Source: Hemerocallis citrina (taxonomy: Eukaryota > Streptophyta > Magnoliopsida > Asparagales > Asphodelaceae). Taken from it: DNA of 64,000 nt. Shown here piece after piece: positions 33,665-46,413 of the stretch. The DNA is taken from NCBI GenBank assembly GCA_017893485.1, contig CM030368.1, positions 178,122,504 to 178,186,503 of the forward strand, written 5' to 3'. The notes below the pieces were generated by a model. It saw only the letters and a list, made by a program, of their open reading frames with translations, was not told the origin of the DNA and did not search any database. The translations under genes and the position numbers were made by a program. Position 1 is the stretch's first letter; each line of letters starts with the position of its first letter.

Positions 33665-34646
33665 ACAAGAAAAGAGTGAATTTTGGCCGCAAGTTGACGA
33701 GCAACTAAAACCAAAGATAAGTATGACCTTTCATACTTTAGGTGAAGCAGAGAAATTTTATGCATCATATTGTAGATGTGCAGATTTCGCTATGCGTAGG
33801 GCGGGGGGGAATAAATACAGGAGAATCGATGTAGTAGATAAATCATATGTATGTAATAAAGCCGGGGAGTAACCGAGTCATCCTAATGATGCTAGACAGG
33901 AAACTACTTCTAGAACGGTTGCAAAGGTTTCGTTCGTGTAAAACTAAACGAACAAAGTAATACATGGATTATTTATTCATTTAATGAACCGCAATCACGA
34001 ATATACTTCACCCGGTAGACGTCACTTGCTGCCTCGAATCCGTGTAGTGTCAAAATCCGATAAAAAGTGATTGGTCAACTTACCGAAGTTAATGTCCCTA
34101 TATGCAAACAAATGCTTTTCTTCGAAGGTGTAAGTGGAGATCATGATAAAATTGGATTCACTGAAACCGATGTTAGAAATCTAAGTAGAGACTCGATGGA
34201 AGGTATGAAAGAACACGACGGGCAAATGCTAATTGAGTTCTTCGATTTGAAAAAGCTGATCGATCCTTTATTTTTTTATGATTACCAATTAGATCCCGAA
34301 GGGCGATTGTCTCATTGTATTTGGGTGGATGGTATTGCTAGGAAGAATTTAGAAGTAATTGGGGATGGAGTTTGCTTTGATGCTACCTACAACACGTACC
34401 GTTACGGAATGTTATTCGTACCATTTGTTGGAGTAAACCAGCATTGGCAATCAACATTCTTAGGCTGTGGGTTCATTCTGAATGAGAAGGCATCCTCGTA
34501 TGAGTGGTTCTTTGAAAAGTGCCGAAAAGCAATGGGACATGATCTGATCGGCATCGTGACAGATGAGGATTTATTGGTGTTGCAGTGAAGAAAGTTTTCC
34601 CTGTGACTGAGCATAGATATTTCATTTGACATATTTTGGATAAATT

Positions 34647-35600
34647 TGTTGACCTAAATTTGGTGTGCACAAAATGTATTACTTACTACTAATATCTTTA
34701 GTTAAGATTTGCAGGAAAAACAGGAAAAGGAAAATCAAAGTAAAAGATCCTAAAAACAAGAAAAAGAGGCATGAATAAGAAAAGATTTCAAAAATCAAAG
34801 AAGAGTGCTCCGCAAGAAACATGTGCTTCAAATCATCAAGAAAGCCAGCAAAATAAAGATTTACTTCTGTTCATGTGAGGAACATATATGTAAAGTAGTA
34901 TTGATTAATAAATTAGTTTTGAAAAGAATACAAAGTGAAATCGCCAATTAAAAGTTGAATCTGCACTACTGGACCACAACAATAGTCAACCGCTCATCTC
35001 TGTTGAAAAGATGAGTCAGTCGACCGGTCATTGCGCGACTTACGAGTTAAAATATGAACGGCCGACTGTCCATCATTGCGGTCGACCGTCCAAGTGCAAA
35101 TCTGATGATTTCGGAAATATCTTTTGTTTTTCGGAAAGATACATTTCTCTTCTCAATTGTGGCGAATTCACAGTGTATTCTTCAACCCTTGCTATTATAA
35201 CTCTTCTAAAGTAATCATTCAATCAATACTCCGAGTGTGAGAGATCTTTATTATTTTCTTCAGTCAAGGTCCTTTTTAGATCTTGAGAGTTTTTCATTCT
35301 TTTTCACTTCAGTGAGTATTGCAGGACTTATTGTAGAAGCCCTGCGGGTGTAATAGGTCTCTCGGCCTGAATTCCGAGAATCACTGTACAAGGGTTTAAA
35401 GTATAGTGGAATGCTTGTGGCAGAGAATTGCTACAAGTAGGTGGTGTGGACGTAGACCTGGGGGTCAAACCACGTTATATCGCTATGTCTTGCTCGTTGC
35501 TCTGTTTGCTCTCTCTTACTCAACCTTTTTACTTTACGCATTTTATTTACATTTTTAATTTCTGCACAATCACCCTATTCACCCCCCCTGGTGATTTACA
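34647..35600. mobile_element. Copia-like solo LTR inside the transposase gene
   Basis: It begins TGTTGACC and ends ...CACCCCCCCTGGTGATTTACA, a 3' end typical of plant Copia LTRs. The near-perfect TSD is aaatt/aagtt (34642-34646 and 35601-35605). Excising it with one TSD copy rejoins conserved transposase sequence in frame (HILDK... to ...NNIDEFRDAL). It is 954 bp without coding sequence. Confidence 0.8.
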
Positions 35601-36879
35601 AAGTTACTGCATGAGGTGCGTATGGCGAATAATATCGATGAGTTTAGGGATGCTTTGAAGAGTATCATCTATACGGAAGAATATAAAATTGATTTTGAAG
35701 AGAAGTGGAAATTATTGATTTCGCAATATAAAATTGAGAATAACAAATGGTTGAACGATAAATTCTAAATTCGTGAGAAATGGGCTCCCGTCTATGCAAG
35801 AGATTCATTTTGGGCCGGCATGTTGAATGCCCAACGGAGCGAGTCTCTACATTTATCCTTGAAGAAACACACCCATGAGAAGTACTCCTTACATGAATTT
35901 GTCGTCATCTTCGACCGAGTTTTAGTAAAATAAAGACACAATGAACTTAAAAAAACTCATCGTAATTATGAGGAGAGACCAAAATTGAAGACCGAATGGG
36001 CTATAGAGGAACAAATGGCATGAACATACACATTGAAGATTTTCTACAAATTTCAAAAAGAAGTGCTGAAAAGCTTATTATTTAATGTGATTTTCAGTGC
36101 CGATATGAATACACCGGATAGTGCATCTTTCTCTTTGACGCTCTGTGGAAATTCAGAACCAGGGAGGGTGATTTCTTTTTGCAAACACCGTCAAATGGCT
36201 AAATGTCCTTGTTCACTCTATGAATTCGTAGGCATTCCATGCAAACATATTTTGGCAGTTTTTCGGTTCACCAATCACACTATACTACCGGAGCAATATA
36301 TTTGTAGAAGGTGGATTCGGGATCAGTTGAGAAGAAGCTATACATCCGTTCCCAATAGTATTGGCGACAATTTACCTCTCGATATTGTGAATTGAGTCAG
36401 CACTCAAGACAGTTGGTCGATCTTGGTTGTTCTTCCGAAGAAACTTACAAATACATGCTCGGCTACATGCTTAAGGACATTGAAGGCATTTCTCACATTC
36501 AACCCGGAATTATCTTACATTACTAGGTAGTGCACAACCCGAGAGTGTTGGACATGCACATGCACCGGTGGGGGACCCTAGACAATGCATGCACTACAAA
36601 GAGAAGGCCTAGAGGGAAGAGATTGAAGTCCGTAAGAGAATCACAAAAATTCAAAAAACCTAGACTGTCCAGGACATGCCTTCGTGTCATATATTACGAT
36701 TCAAGAAATTGTCCAAACAATTTGGCTAGGTAATATATATGTTTTAATTATATATTAATTTGACTCACTCAAACTTGACTTGTTCTTGTTGACTAGCTCA
36801 TTCTTCTCATTTATTTTGCAGACCGGTAGTATATGAAGAAGATCCAAGAGGTGAAGAGAGTGATGACGATGAAGGTTAA

Positions 36880-39154
36880 GATTCGTGCTAAGGTAAATTT
36901 CTTATTCTGTATGTCATATTTAACTTGAATACCTTTATTACTAATTTCATTTGATGATAAGCCATTTATTCATTCTACAAGTTTTATGTTGTACGTTTTG
37001 ATTCGAACATGATCGAGCTGAAGGAAGGTGTTTCTCTTCCAAAAAAATTTCATTTTTGAATGTATATACATAGTCATGTAAATTAATTTTTGGACAGTTC
37101 AGGTTTGAGGATTGTATTTGAAGTTAGAAGAATATTTTTTTTTATGAAATTGCAAATTTGTGTACCAAATTGTTGAAAATATGAATGAGTTAAGTATGTT
37201 GTTGCTGTAATTGTGGGATGGATGAGTTTGGTAATGTGAATGAGATGATTATGTTGTTGCTGTAATTGCTTTCACAATTTATATATATGCTGAAATTTGT
37301 GAACTTTGTGTATGTGTGCAGCTAACATATGTTGTGTGTTTTTTCTTTTTTTCTTTTTGTCAACCTAACCAGTAATCTCCAATAATGGGTTAGGTTGAAT
37401 GCAAAATTTGTAGAAAAATCAATTCTTGAAAATTAAGTTCTGCCAAACTCTTCCAACTTAACCCGTTACTGTCAATGACAGGCTAGGTGAACCTAACAGG
37501 TTATCAACAATGACGGTGTAGGTTCAATTACTTTTCCAGTGTATTTGCTCTTTGTTGATGAAAGTTTGTACAAAATTGAACTTCAGAAGATTAAGTTCTG
37601 CTAAAGTCATTGAACATAACCCGTTGTTGGAGATGGCGGGTTAAGTGAACTTAACCCGTTATCATCAATAACGGGTTAAGTTGGTTGATTTTTTCAGTGT
37701 ATTTTCCATTTGTTGTCGATGGAAAATAAGTTCTGCCAAAATCTAGAAATTTAACCTATTGCTGTCAATGACGGGTTAATCTCACCTAACCCGTCATTGG
37801 TAGTAACGGCTTAAGTAGAAGAGAAATTTACAAAAATATTTAAAATAGAATATCTTAATAATAAATTATATATAGTAAAATATCCATACAAATTGAATTC
37901 TCCATATAAAATCTAAAATCTTCATATAAATATTATCTTTCTCCATATACAATGGTTCGGTTTGTTGTACTTGAGGGTTAGAGCGTTATGGTTAGAGGGT
38001 ACAGCTAGGGTTAGAGAGCTAAGGCAATGGTTAGGGTAGGGTTAGAGAAAGGGTTAGAGTTGTAGCCTTAGATTTTTGTAAACTTTATTTTTGTTATAAA
38101 AATCTTTATTGTGTTTTAAAATGTAATTTGTTAATTTTCCTTTTTAGTTTGATTTTATTTTTTAATTTATTGCATTATTATTTCCCAAATTCTATTTTTT
38201 AAACATTATTTTATATTTTCAAAAAAATATCCATACAAATTTAGAATTCCATATAATATTCTTAAATAAAAAATATGGATTTATTATCATTCTACATATA
38301 CATTGAATTGGGTTTAAGAGTTACAGAGTTAGACGGTTAGGGCAAGGGTTACAGTAGGGTTAGATGAAGGGCTAGAGTTGTAGCTTTAGATTTTTGTAAA
38401 CTAGTTATTTAATATAAAATTGAGTAATTTCTCACAATTTTTTTTTCTCGAACTCTCCTTTTTTATTTTTTATTTTTTTAAAATTTACATAATTTTCCCC
38501 AAATTCCAATATTCATTTATATTTTGTTTATAAATGATTTTATAATATTTTTTAAAATATCCATACAATTTGAGAATTCCATATAATATGTTAGAAGGTT
38601 GGGGGTTACCGGGTTAGAGTTAGAGGGTTAGGGCAAGGGTTAGAGAAAGGTTTACAGGGTGAGAGGGTTAGGGAAAACTTTTTTAAAATTTAAATTTGAG
38701 TATTTTGTTTGAAAATTAATTTTTTTTAATTTTCCATATTTATTTATCATTTTTTTGTTATTTTTTTTAATTTTACATCACTTGTAGGCTTAGAGGGTTA
38801 CTGTTACTGGGTTTGGGATAGGGTTCAAACATTAGGGCAATGGTCAGAGAAAGTGCTAGAAACTTTTTTGTACCCAATTTTTATTAATATTTTATTTGAA
38901 AGTATTTTTTTAAAAACTTTTTATTGTAAAAACTATTTTTTAAAAGAACTTTTATTCTAATAACAAGAAAAAATGAATTAAATTGTTTTCTAGATTTTTT
39001 AAATTTAATTTAAATTTAAAAATCTAAATATATATAACAATCTCTTCACTCAAACACGATATGAAAGCAAACAATATTTAAAAATTTAACATGGTTAAAA
39101 TATTTCAACATGTTAAGATTAAAAGTTCTGTCAAAATCTTCCAACTTAACCCGC
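36880..39154. repeat. MULE central region, left part: ~150-bp repeats and TTAGGG-like blocks
   Basis: Segment 37330-37830 has about three degenerate units with paired motifs such as aacttaacccgtt and gacgggttaag. Segment 37970-38850 has four blocks rich in gggttagagggttagggcaa spaced about 280-330 bp apart in AT-rich DNA. A last partial unit (39110-39154) abuts the solo LTR. No gene is visible. Confidence 0.75.
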
Positions 39155-40669
39155 TGTAATGCCCCGATTTTCATATATTGGAAAACTGTGACATAAGCAA
39201 GAATATTTTCTTCAATTAGTCACAATACACAGAAAAACAGGAAAATTTAAAACTTTTTATTCAACACCATATGTATTACAAGTCTGAATGTTATACAACT
39301 GCAATACATTACAATAGTGTTACAATAATACCTTTACAATCCCAAGTATTACAACTTTCAACAAGTTACATCATAGTACAATGAATGAAGAACAACGCGT
39401 GGTAATTCCCACTTGGTACTTTTCAACTAATAGATAATCAATATAAATATTACAACGGAACTTAAAATGACATCGACTCCTCACTTTTCTTGCCTTGAGT
39501 CCTCCTGAGTCTCGCACCTGTACTTCTGCAGTCCAGTACCTATTGAAGTGGGGGATGTCAGTATTCACTGACGCTTTAAGGCTGATAACTAGCAGCGAAT
39601 CTCCCAAAACAAACATACAACATGGCAAATGTGTCGGTGTAGTTTAAGTGTTCGTGAGTGCTATGAATAGAATCTAATGCAATATTAACTAAAGCTAGGA
39701 TGCTCCTATTCTAATGCCAGCAAGTCTCTGAAGCAACATGCAGTCCATACTACATGCGCCCATCTCAAGCCATCTATTCATTATAGCGATTTGAACCCGC
39801 GCTATGAGTTCTACTCTTGTACTCAACTTGTTTCTGAAGATTAGACATGACTGATGAGGTTGCCCTGAAACGGTCTAATTCCTCCAGGTGCACCGGACCT
39901 CCCTCAAATATCTGACGAATCCTTGGAGTTTCTGCAAAACCAAGTTAGCTCGAAGCAGCCCCTACCACCCCTTAGCCAGACCGTAGTCTATGGCTCTTCG
40001 CCCTTAGATACAAGCCAAGACGGAGTTCCGGGGGTCCATCCCCTAGCCCCGACAGGAATCGCATCCGCTTATCAAGGTACTTCAGAAATTAACAGATGAG
40101 ATACGGATCCCATGCTTCCAACTCGTGAGAAGGCACAGACTGTATCCCTTTGACAAGAAGGGTACAACCCAATAACACCGCCTAATGCAGGCCTATAGGA
40201 CAGGTCGGATCATAAGGAATCACCCTTAACACCAACTTCTTCCCTTCGGCAAAAGGTAAAGGTTAAGTAGCAAAAGCCATAAGTTACTACCCTAACAATG
40301 TCACTAATCCTAAACAAACCAATGGATGACAACAGAACTTACACAACATGCTGAGTCTTAAGTTAAACTTCGCAAGACAACTCTACTAGGCTGCTCATCC
40401 TAGACCAGAATCCCTAAGGATCTGATTCATGGCCTATCGATCCAAGACCCTGGCAATACGAACGTACCCGCATGCCACTACCCTGAACTTGGATTTCGTC
40501 TATACTCCGGTCCGCGATCAACCTACACCGGTTAAGATCCGATAGTACACAAGGAGTAACTCGTCCACAGTCCCTTAGGAGTAAGGAAACACATGTCTTG
40601 ATGGTCGATAGCCCCTAGGGTAATAGTATCGCCCTAGACGAGCACAACAAAACTGCGTACTAGCTAATA

Positions 40670-40925
40670 AGCTATATACGAGTAAACCAAACACATACGA
40701 GCCAATAATCTACGTATGAAACCAACAACTACATATGGGCCAGTCGAGCCGCGTATGAGACAACAACATACATACCAGCCAAATAAGCCGCGTATGAGAC
40801 CAACAGCTACATACGGGCCAGTCGAGCCGCGTATGAGACAACAACATACATACGAGCCAAATAAGCTGCGTATGAGACCCACAGCTACATACGGGCTAGT
40901 CGAGCCATGTACGAGCAAAACCACA
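40670..40925. repeat. 39-bp minisatellite in LTR family A, copy 2
   Basis: Same unit family as 24480-24790 (catacgggccagtcgagccg... alternating with catacgagccaaataagctg...), about six units. Open frames again run through on both strands. Confidence 0.85.
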
Positions 40926-41089
40926 TACAAAACAACCATACAGGTAATCAACCTAGAAGCAACCAAACGTGCTTACTAGCAAACTTGATCTTCTATAATT
41001 AGAAGCAACAAAAGAATCTACTAACAGTCTAAAACAGACATTCTACCAATGAGAAGCCCAAAGCGACATAACAACTTTTATTGAGCTAA

Positions 41090-43300
41090 CAATTACTAGT
41101 GACCTTCCTAACCCTTATTACCCATAAGGATGAGGAATGTCCCCATGATAAGGTCCAATTTCAATTAGAACCTTACTCAACTAGAATCCACGGTTTCTTT
41201 TCCCAAAATGAACTAGAACTACATGCAACTAGATTCTTGGGTTCTCTCTCAAGTTTGAGCTAGAATCACCTAGGAGCTAGATGCATGGGTTCATGGTCCC
41301 TTTTTAATCTTTCACTACCATATACAATTCAAGCATGGTTCTTTTAACTAGAATGCTATAATACCCCATTCAAGCATGTATGGCTCTAACTATGTAATCT
41401 CAACATGGGATTCCTTCTGGGGGATTAACTAGAGCTACTTCACAACACAATATTGCAACTACAACATGATTGGTCCTTCACCAACGCTACAACCACAACA
41501 TGCTAGTTCTTTACTAACACAATTTACTATAACATGATAGTTCTTTACTAACACTATAACTACAAAGTGATAGTTAATACTACAACTACAACATGAAAGT
41601 TCTTCATTAACACTACAACTACAACATGAATGTTCTTCATTAACACTTCAACTATAACATGAAAGTTTCTTTGCTAAACACTAAAACTACAACATGATAG
41701 TTAATACTATAACTACAACATGAATAGTTTCTTTGCTAAACACTACAACTACAACATGATAGTTAATACTATAACTACAACATGAATAGTTTCTTTGCTA
41801 AACACTACAACTACAAGCATGGATACAACTTAAGTAGAAAGCTATTATAAGTTAAAGCATGAATAGTTACTTTAAGCTTGAATATTTCCTACTACTTTAA
41901 GCATGGTTAATTGCTACAACTTACCCATGAGTATTAACAATTTAGCATGACATACAACAAAGCATGATTTTCTTTACTACTTTAACCTACAACAATTAGC
42001 ATGGTATACAACCTTAAACATCATTCTACAACAATCTCAAGCATGGTAGGAACCTATAACGATATTAAGCATGGCATTCCACTTAAGCATTCCTACAACA
42101 ATCTTAGGCATGGTAGGTAATTTAAACATCAATCCTACACATTCCTAAGCATGGTATATGACTTAGCATGAATCTACAACATTCCTAAGCATGGTAGACT
42201 ACTTAAGCATCAACCTAAAGCATGGTATATCTTTAAGCATAAACCTACAACATTCTAATCATGGTATACTACTTAAGTGTCAACCTAGCATGGTATACAT
42301 TTCAAGTAAGAACCTACAACATTCTAAACATGGTATACTACTTAAGTATCAATCTAAGCATGGATACTACAATTTATCCTACAACAAACTAAGCATGATC
42401 TACAACATAGCATGAGTTCCTACAACAATTTAGTAAGGTATCTACTATACTTTAAGCATGGATACCTACTACTAAGCATGGATCTTTATTAATGCTTAAG
42501 CACGGATGTTGCTACAACTTAATATGAATGCTTACTATGGTTAAGCATGGATATCTATTACTACTCTAAGCATGGATGAACTCAAGCATAGGTCTTTTCC
42601 AGCTATTATAAAGACTACTTCTCTTTATGAAAGCAAGGCTTAAATGTTGCAACAATCTAACATGGTTCATAACATAAACATCAACCTATAATAATCTAGC
42701 ATGGTGTATATACATAACATCAACCTATAACAATTCTAGCATGAATGCACATAGACATGGACTTCCTACAACATGGTAGACAATATAAACTTGGCTCTCC
42801 TACAACTTGGTAGATATTAATAACATGGACTTCCTACAACAATCTTAGCATGGTATGTCAATCTACAATGATTTAAGCATGGTATTGAACATAGGCATCA
42901 ACCTACAATAATTTGAACCTAGCATGGGTTTCTTTACTACTGCATAAGCATGGATAATTGTTACACTTAACATGAGTACTTACTACCACTTAAACATGAA
43001 GGTTTACTACTACCTTAACATGGACCCTTTTCTATCTAGAATAACTACACATCTTAAGCATGGCATAACTTAAGCATGGAGCTACTATAATTAAGCATGT
43101 ATATCTACTACTTACTTAAACATGAATCCTTTCTACAACTACTTAAGCATGGATAGTTACTCACATCTACTACTACTTTACTTAAGCATGATCTTTATTA
43201 GCTAATACAAAACTTCTTATCTTTATGAATTACAAGTCCTAAAATATTACAAAAGAATCCAACTTTATGAACTACAATACTACCAAAAATCTACTTTCTT
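41090..43300. repeat. Degenerate AAGCATGG-type repeats
   Basis: Short motifs (aagcatggta, cctacaacaatct, actacaactacaacatgaa) recur dozens of times with variable spacing. There is no coding potential. Segment 41690-41815 includes two ~63-bp near-identical units. Confidence 0.75.
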
Positions 43301-44709
43301 TATAAATCACAAGCCCTACATACTACAACATTCTTTTCTTTAACCTCTTAGTTCCTACATACCACAAGTATACTTTTTATTAAACTAAGAGTTAACAAGA
43401 TTTGTTAATTATTAAAGTAGAGAGTAATAACAAAAGAAAGGCTTATTTTTAATAGTCTACAACCCCAAAGTGAGTAGTAATTATTCTACTTTATAACTTT
43501 CATGTGCTTATGCCAAAGTCCTTGTTTAAGTTCTACATCCCAAATGGGTATGTACACAAAATTCATATGCATACGTCCAAGTCAAGTCCTACAACTCATA
43601 GATGGGTATGTATACAATCACCATATACTTATGTTCATTTGGTCCAAGTAATAACAACAAGAACAACAACTACAACCACCAAAGTCCAATCTTATATTCT
43701 TATTTATTCATTCAAGTCTACCATTCATTTTCTCATGTGGTCCTTTCCTTTTCTTTTTCCCACACAAAGGCTAGTTCAAGTTGTTTAACACAACAACATA
43801 CCCAACAAAAGAACAACAACACAACAACACCCAACCAAAGAAAACAAAACAACATACAAGAAAAATCAACAAGGAGAATAAAATCAACACACTCAACAAA
43901 TAAAAAGATGGAGAACCCCTCACCTTAGTTTCTTGTTGGAAGGACTAGCCTATGCAACCCTTCTCCTTCCCCTTAGCTCTTATGAAATCTCCTTAAGAAA
44001 ACCTACAAGTAAAACTCTCTAGTTAGTAGTTCTCTCTTTCTTTTTCTCCCTTTATTTTTTTGTCTTTGTAAAATGAGACAGTGAATGGAGGGGGTATTTA
44101 TAGGATGGAGAGAAGGTGGAGAGTGCAAAATTGCACCAACAATTTTGCACAAAACCCCCTAGGAGAGGTGGCCGGCCATGCTTGGTATGGGAGTGGTGAG
44201 GTGGAGGTAAGGTGTGAGGGTGAGGTGGAGGTAAGGTGTATTGGTGAGGTGGAAGCATGGTGCAAGCTTCTAGAAAAAGTTTTTCCTAAATCTCTCATGC
44301 ACACTTAGTTCTAGGTTAAACCTCCTAATCCCATACTTAGCCATTTGTCATGGCAAAGAGAAGTATTTTATCCAAAGTACATAGCACATAATTTGTACAA
44401 TGTACTATTTGCTACAGCACACATATGTATATATATATGTGTATACCAAAATCTTCGCATAAACCGTATAAAAATAATTCTATTTTGGAAATAATAATAA
44501 AATAAATTTTATTATCAGTTCGGAAGATCACGGTATCAATTTGATACAATACGGTGTATACAGACCGGTATGTGTGTACAGATAATGTTTATGAACAAAA
44601 CTAGGTGACAACCACCAAAATATTCCACTTCTAGAATTAAAACAAAATAATAATAAAATAATAATAAAATAATAATTTATACAATGTAATATCCATCCGG
44701 GATATTGCA

Positions 44710-45300
44710 CCCGTTGTTGTGGATGACGGGTTAAGCTCACTTAACACGTCATCACCAATAACAGGTTAAGTTGAATAATTTTTCCAGTTCTACTTGTTCT
44801 TTGTGAATGAAAATTCAATTTCTTAAGACCAAGTTCAGTCAAAATCTTCCAACTTAACCCGCTATTGTGGATGACGGGTTAAGCTTAGCTGGTTAAGCTT
44901 ACTTAACCCATTATCACCAATAACAGGTTAAGTTGAATGATTTTTCCAGCGTTACTTGCTATTTGTGGATAAAAATTCAACTTATTAAGACCAAGTTCTG
45001 TTAAAAGCTTCCAACTTAACCCGCTATTGTGGATGACGGGTTAAGCTCACATAACCCGTTATCACCAATAATGGGGTAAGTTGAATGATTTTTCCAGTTC
45101 TACTTGCTCTTTGTGGATGAAAATTCAACTTCTTAAGAACAAGTTCTGTCAAAAGCTTCCAACTCAACCCGCTATTGTGGATGACGGGTTAATCTCACTT
45201 AACCCGTTATCACCAACAATGGGTTAAGTTGAATGATTTTTCTAGTGTTAAGCCCACTTGCTTCAGTTGTGAACAAATTTTAGGTAAATAACCTAACTCG
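44710..45300. repeat. MULE central region, right part: ~148-162-bp tandem repeats
   Basis: Units marked by aacccgctattgtggatgac start near 44710, 44851, 45013 and 45161. Each carries inverted pairs TTAACCCG/CGGGTTAA. They continue the array on the left side of the solo LTR. Segment 45300-45790 is the 3' flank of the PMD gene and shows nothing else. Confidence 0.85.
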
Positions 45301-46055
45301 TTGTTGTGGACAACGGGGTAAGTTATGTTTAAAAAAACACACAAAAAATTAACACACCATACATCAATGAACACAGCATACATCTTTATCCATATTATAC
45401 AAATTTTAATCAAACAACTGTATGCGAGTTACGTACACCAATACGATAATCCAAAATCGTAACAACAATTATCACAACATACATCAATTTCATCCGGTTT
45501 CAACAACAACATCCCACAATAAAAATTTCATACACAAACTATAACAAACAAAATTGAATATAAATACATAAACCCAAGATACAAATTTAACGAATATGTA
45601 CATAAATCTGGATCAATACACTGAATTCATGAATAACAAAAAAATTGCATGCATAGCCGACTTTCCTCGCACAATTGCTTCAATTCATCTACATAATTGA
45701 CAAAGGTATAGAAAAGATGTATTAAAAATGTAATGAATGAATTCATAAGACTAATACAAAACTCATAATAAAGAAGATGTCCAAGCCACTGCCTATTCCG
45801 ATCCACTCGGTGTGTACTGATCCGGCTTGTTCCTCTGTCGTGTGGGATTTCATCGTTTGACTTGTGTCTCAGGGGATGGGCGGTCATCCGACCAGTGCTC
45901 CTCCTCACCTAAATCTGTTGGTTCTTGTTGTTCCAGTTGTGGTTTGGCGATGCGAATTCCTATCCTTGTCACGCTCTTTCACCGAGAACTTGTCACGTTA
46001 GCTTGTAAATATGAATCAAGTTTGGGACCTTCTGTAACACCCCGTAATTTCTAAA

Positions 46056-46057
<2 letters not shown>

Positions 46058-46125
<68 letters not shown>
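46058..46125. repeat. (TA)n microsatellite in the TRIM-like 5' LTR
   Basis: A long TA run, matched at the same LTR position in the other LTR (about 50538-50591). A run of 15 G follows at about 46169-46183. Confidence 0.92.
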
Positions 46126-46132
<7 letters not shown>

Positions 46133-46371
46133 ATTAAAAATGATGGCAGTTTGGTAATTATGTGGAATGGGGGGGGGGGGGGGTTCCCACGGGTTGAATG
46201 AGACAGCACGGTGTGCTGTTTGCGGTGACGTCAGTGATGACATCACCAGGAGGGGGTCCCACCAAGAGATTGTGAAGGCAGTTGTGCTTCACTCTTCGCT
46301 GACGTGGCATGGGGCCCGCCTAGCATGGACTGTGTGGTCACGGGGGGAGAGAGAGGAAGTGTTTGAAGTTA

Positions 46372-46413
46372 GTCCTATATCAGGATTTGTAATAGAATAA
46401 ATAACTATAAATA
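46372..46413 (+). promoter_or_regulatory. USE-like box plus TATA box in the TRIM-like 5' LTR
   Basis: GTCCTATATCA (46372-46382), then 23 bp, then TATAAATA (46406-46413). It has the same layout as the 3' LTR with a weaker USE match. Confidence 0.45.

Larger units (their letters stand above)
29206..36879 (+). pseudogene. MULE transposase of the FAR1/FHY3-related type, disrupted
   Basis: This would bind element ends and catalyse Mutator-type transposition. The start is probably the ATG at 29206 (MDCVEDSSVAREKIVRAQ). The remaining pieces are 33670-34646, 35601-36729 and 36822-36879. The order is a FAR1 DNA-binding region (KISMTFHTLGEAEKFYASYC), a MULE catalytic region (GDGVCFDATYNTYRYGMLFV, then GVNQHWQSTFLGCGF), and a SWIM zinc finger (CPCSLYEFVGIPCKH). 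An acidic C-terminus (EESDDDEG-stop) is added by a GT-AG intron at 36730-36821. The gene is dead. A 4.4-kb solo LTR sits in the FAR1 domain, a Copia-like solo LTR sits in the catalytic region, and there are several frameshifts and stops (for example a stop at 34638-34640 where family members have Trp). Confidence 0.88.
39155..44709 (-). mobile_element. Solo LTR, family A, copy 2 (about 5.6 kb)
   Basis: TGTAATGCCCCGA...CCGGGATATTGCA, flanked by cccgc and cccgt (39150-39154 and 44710-44714), a TSD with one transition. The first ~1.9 kb and the last ~0.7 kb match copy 1. The middle differs: copy 2 has ~2.4 kb of AAGCATGG/TACTACAACTACAACATG degenerate repeats (41090-43300) where copy 1 has the 190-bp array. 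It splits the MULE central repeats. Confidence 0.8.

Noticed and set aside
37970..38850. Telomere or interstitial telomeric array
   Set aside because: TTAGGG words are scattered and imperfect, separated by AT-rich DNA. Kept only as a low-interest observation.
43504..44308. Frames of about 70-110 codons near the end of family-A copy 2
   Set aside because: They overlap on both strands inside an LTR and are low complexity. No domain is recognisable.
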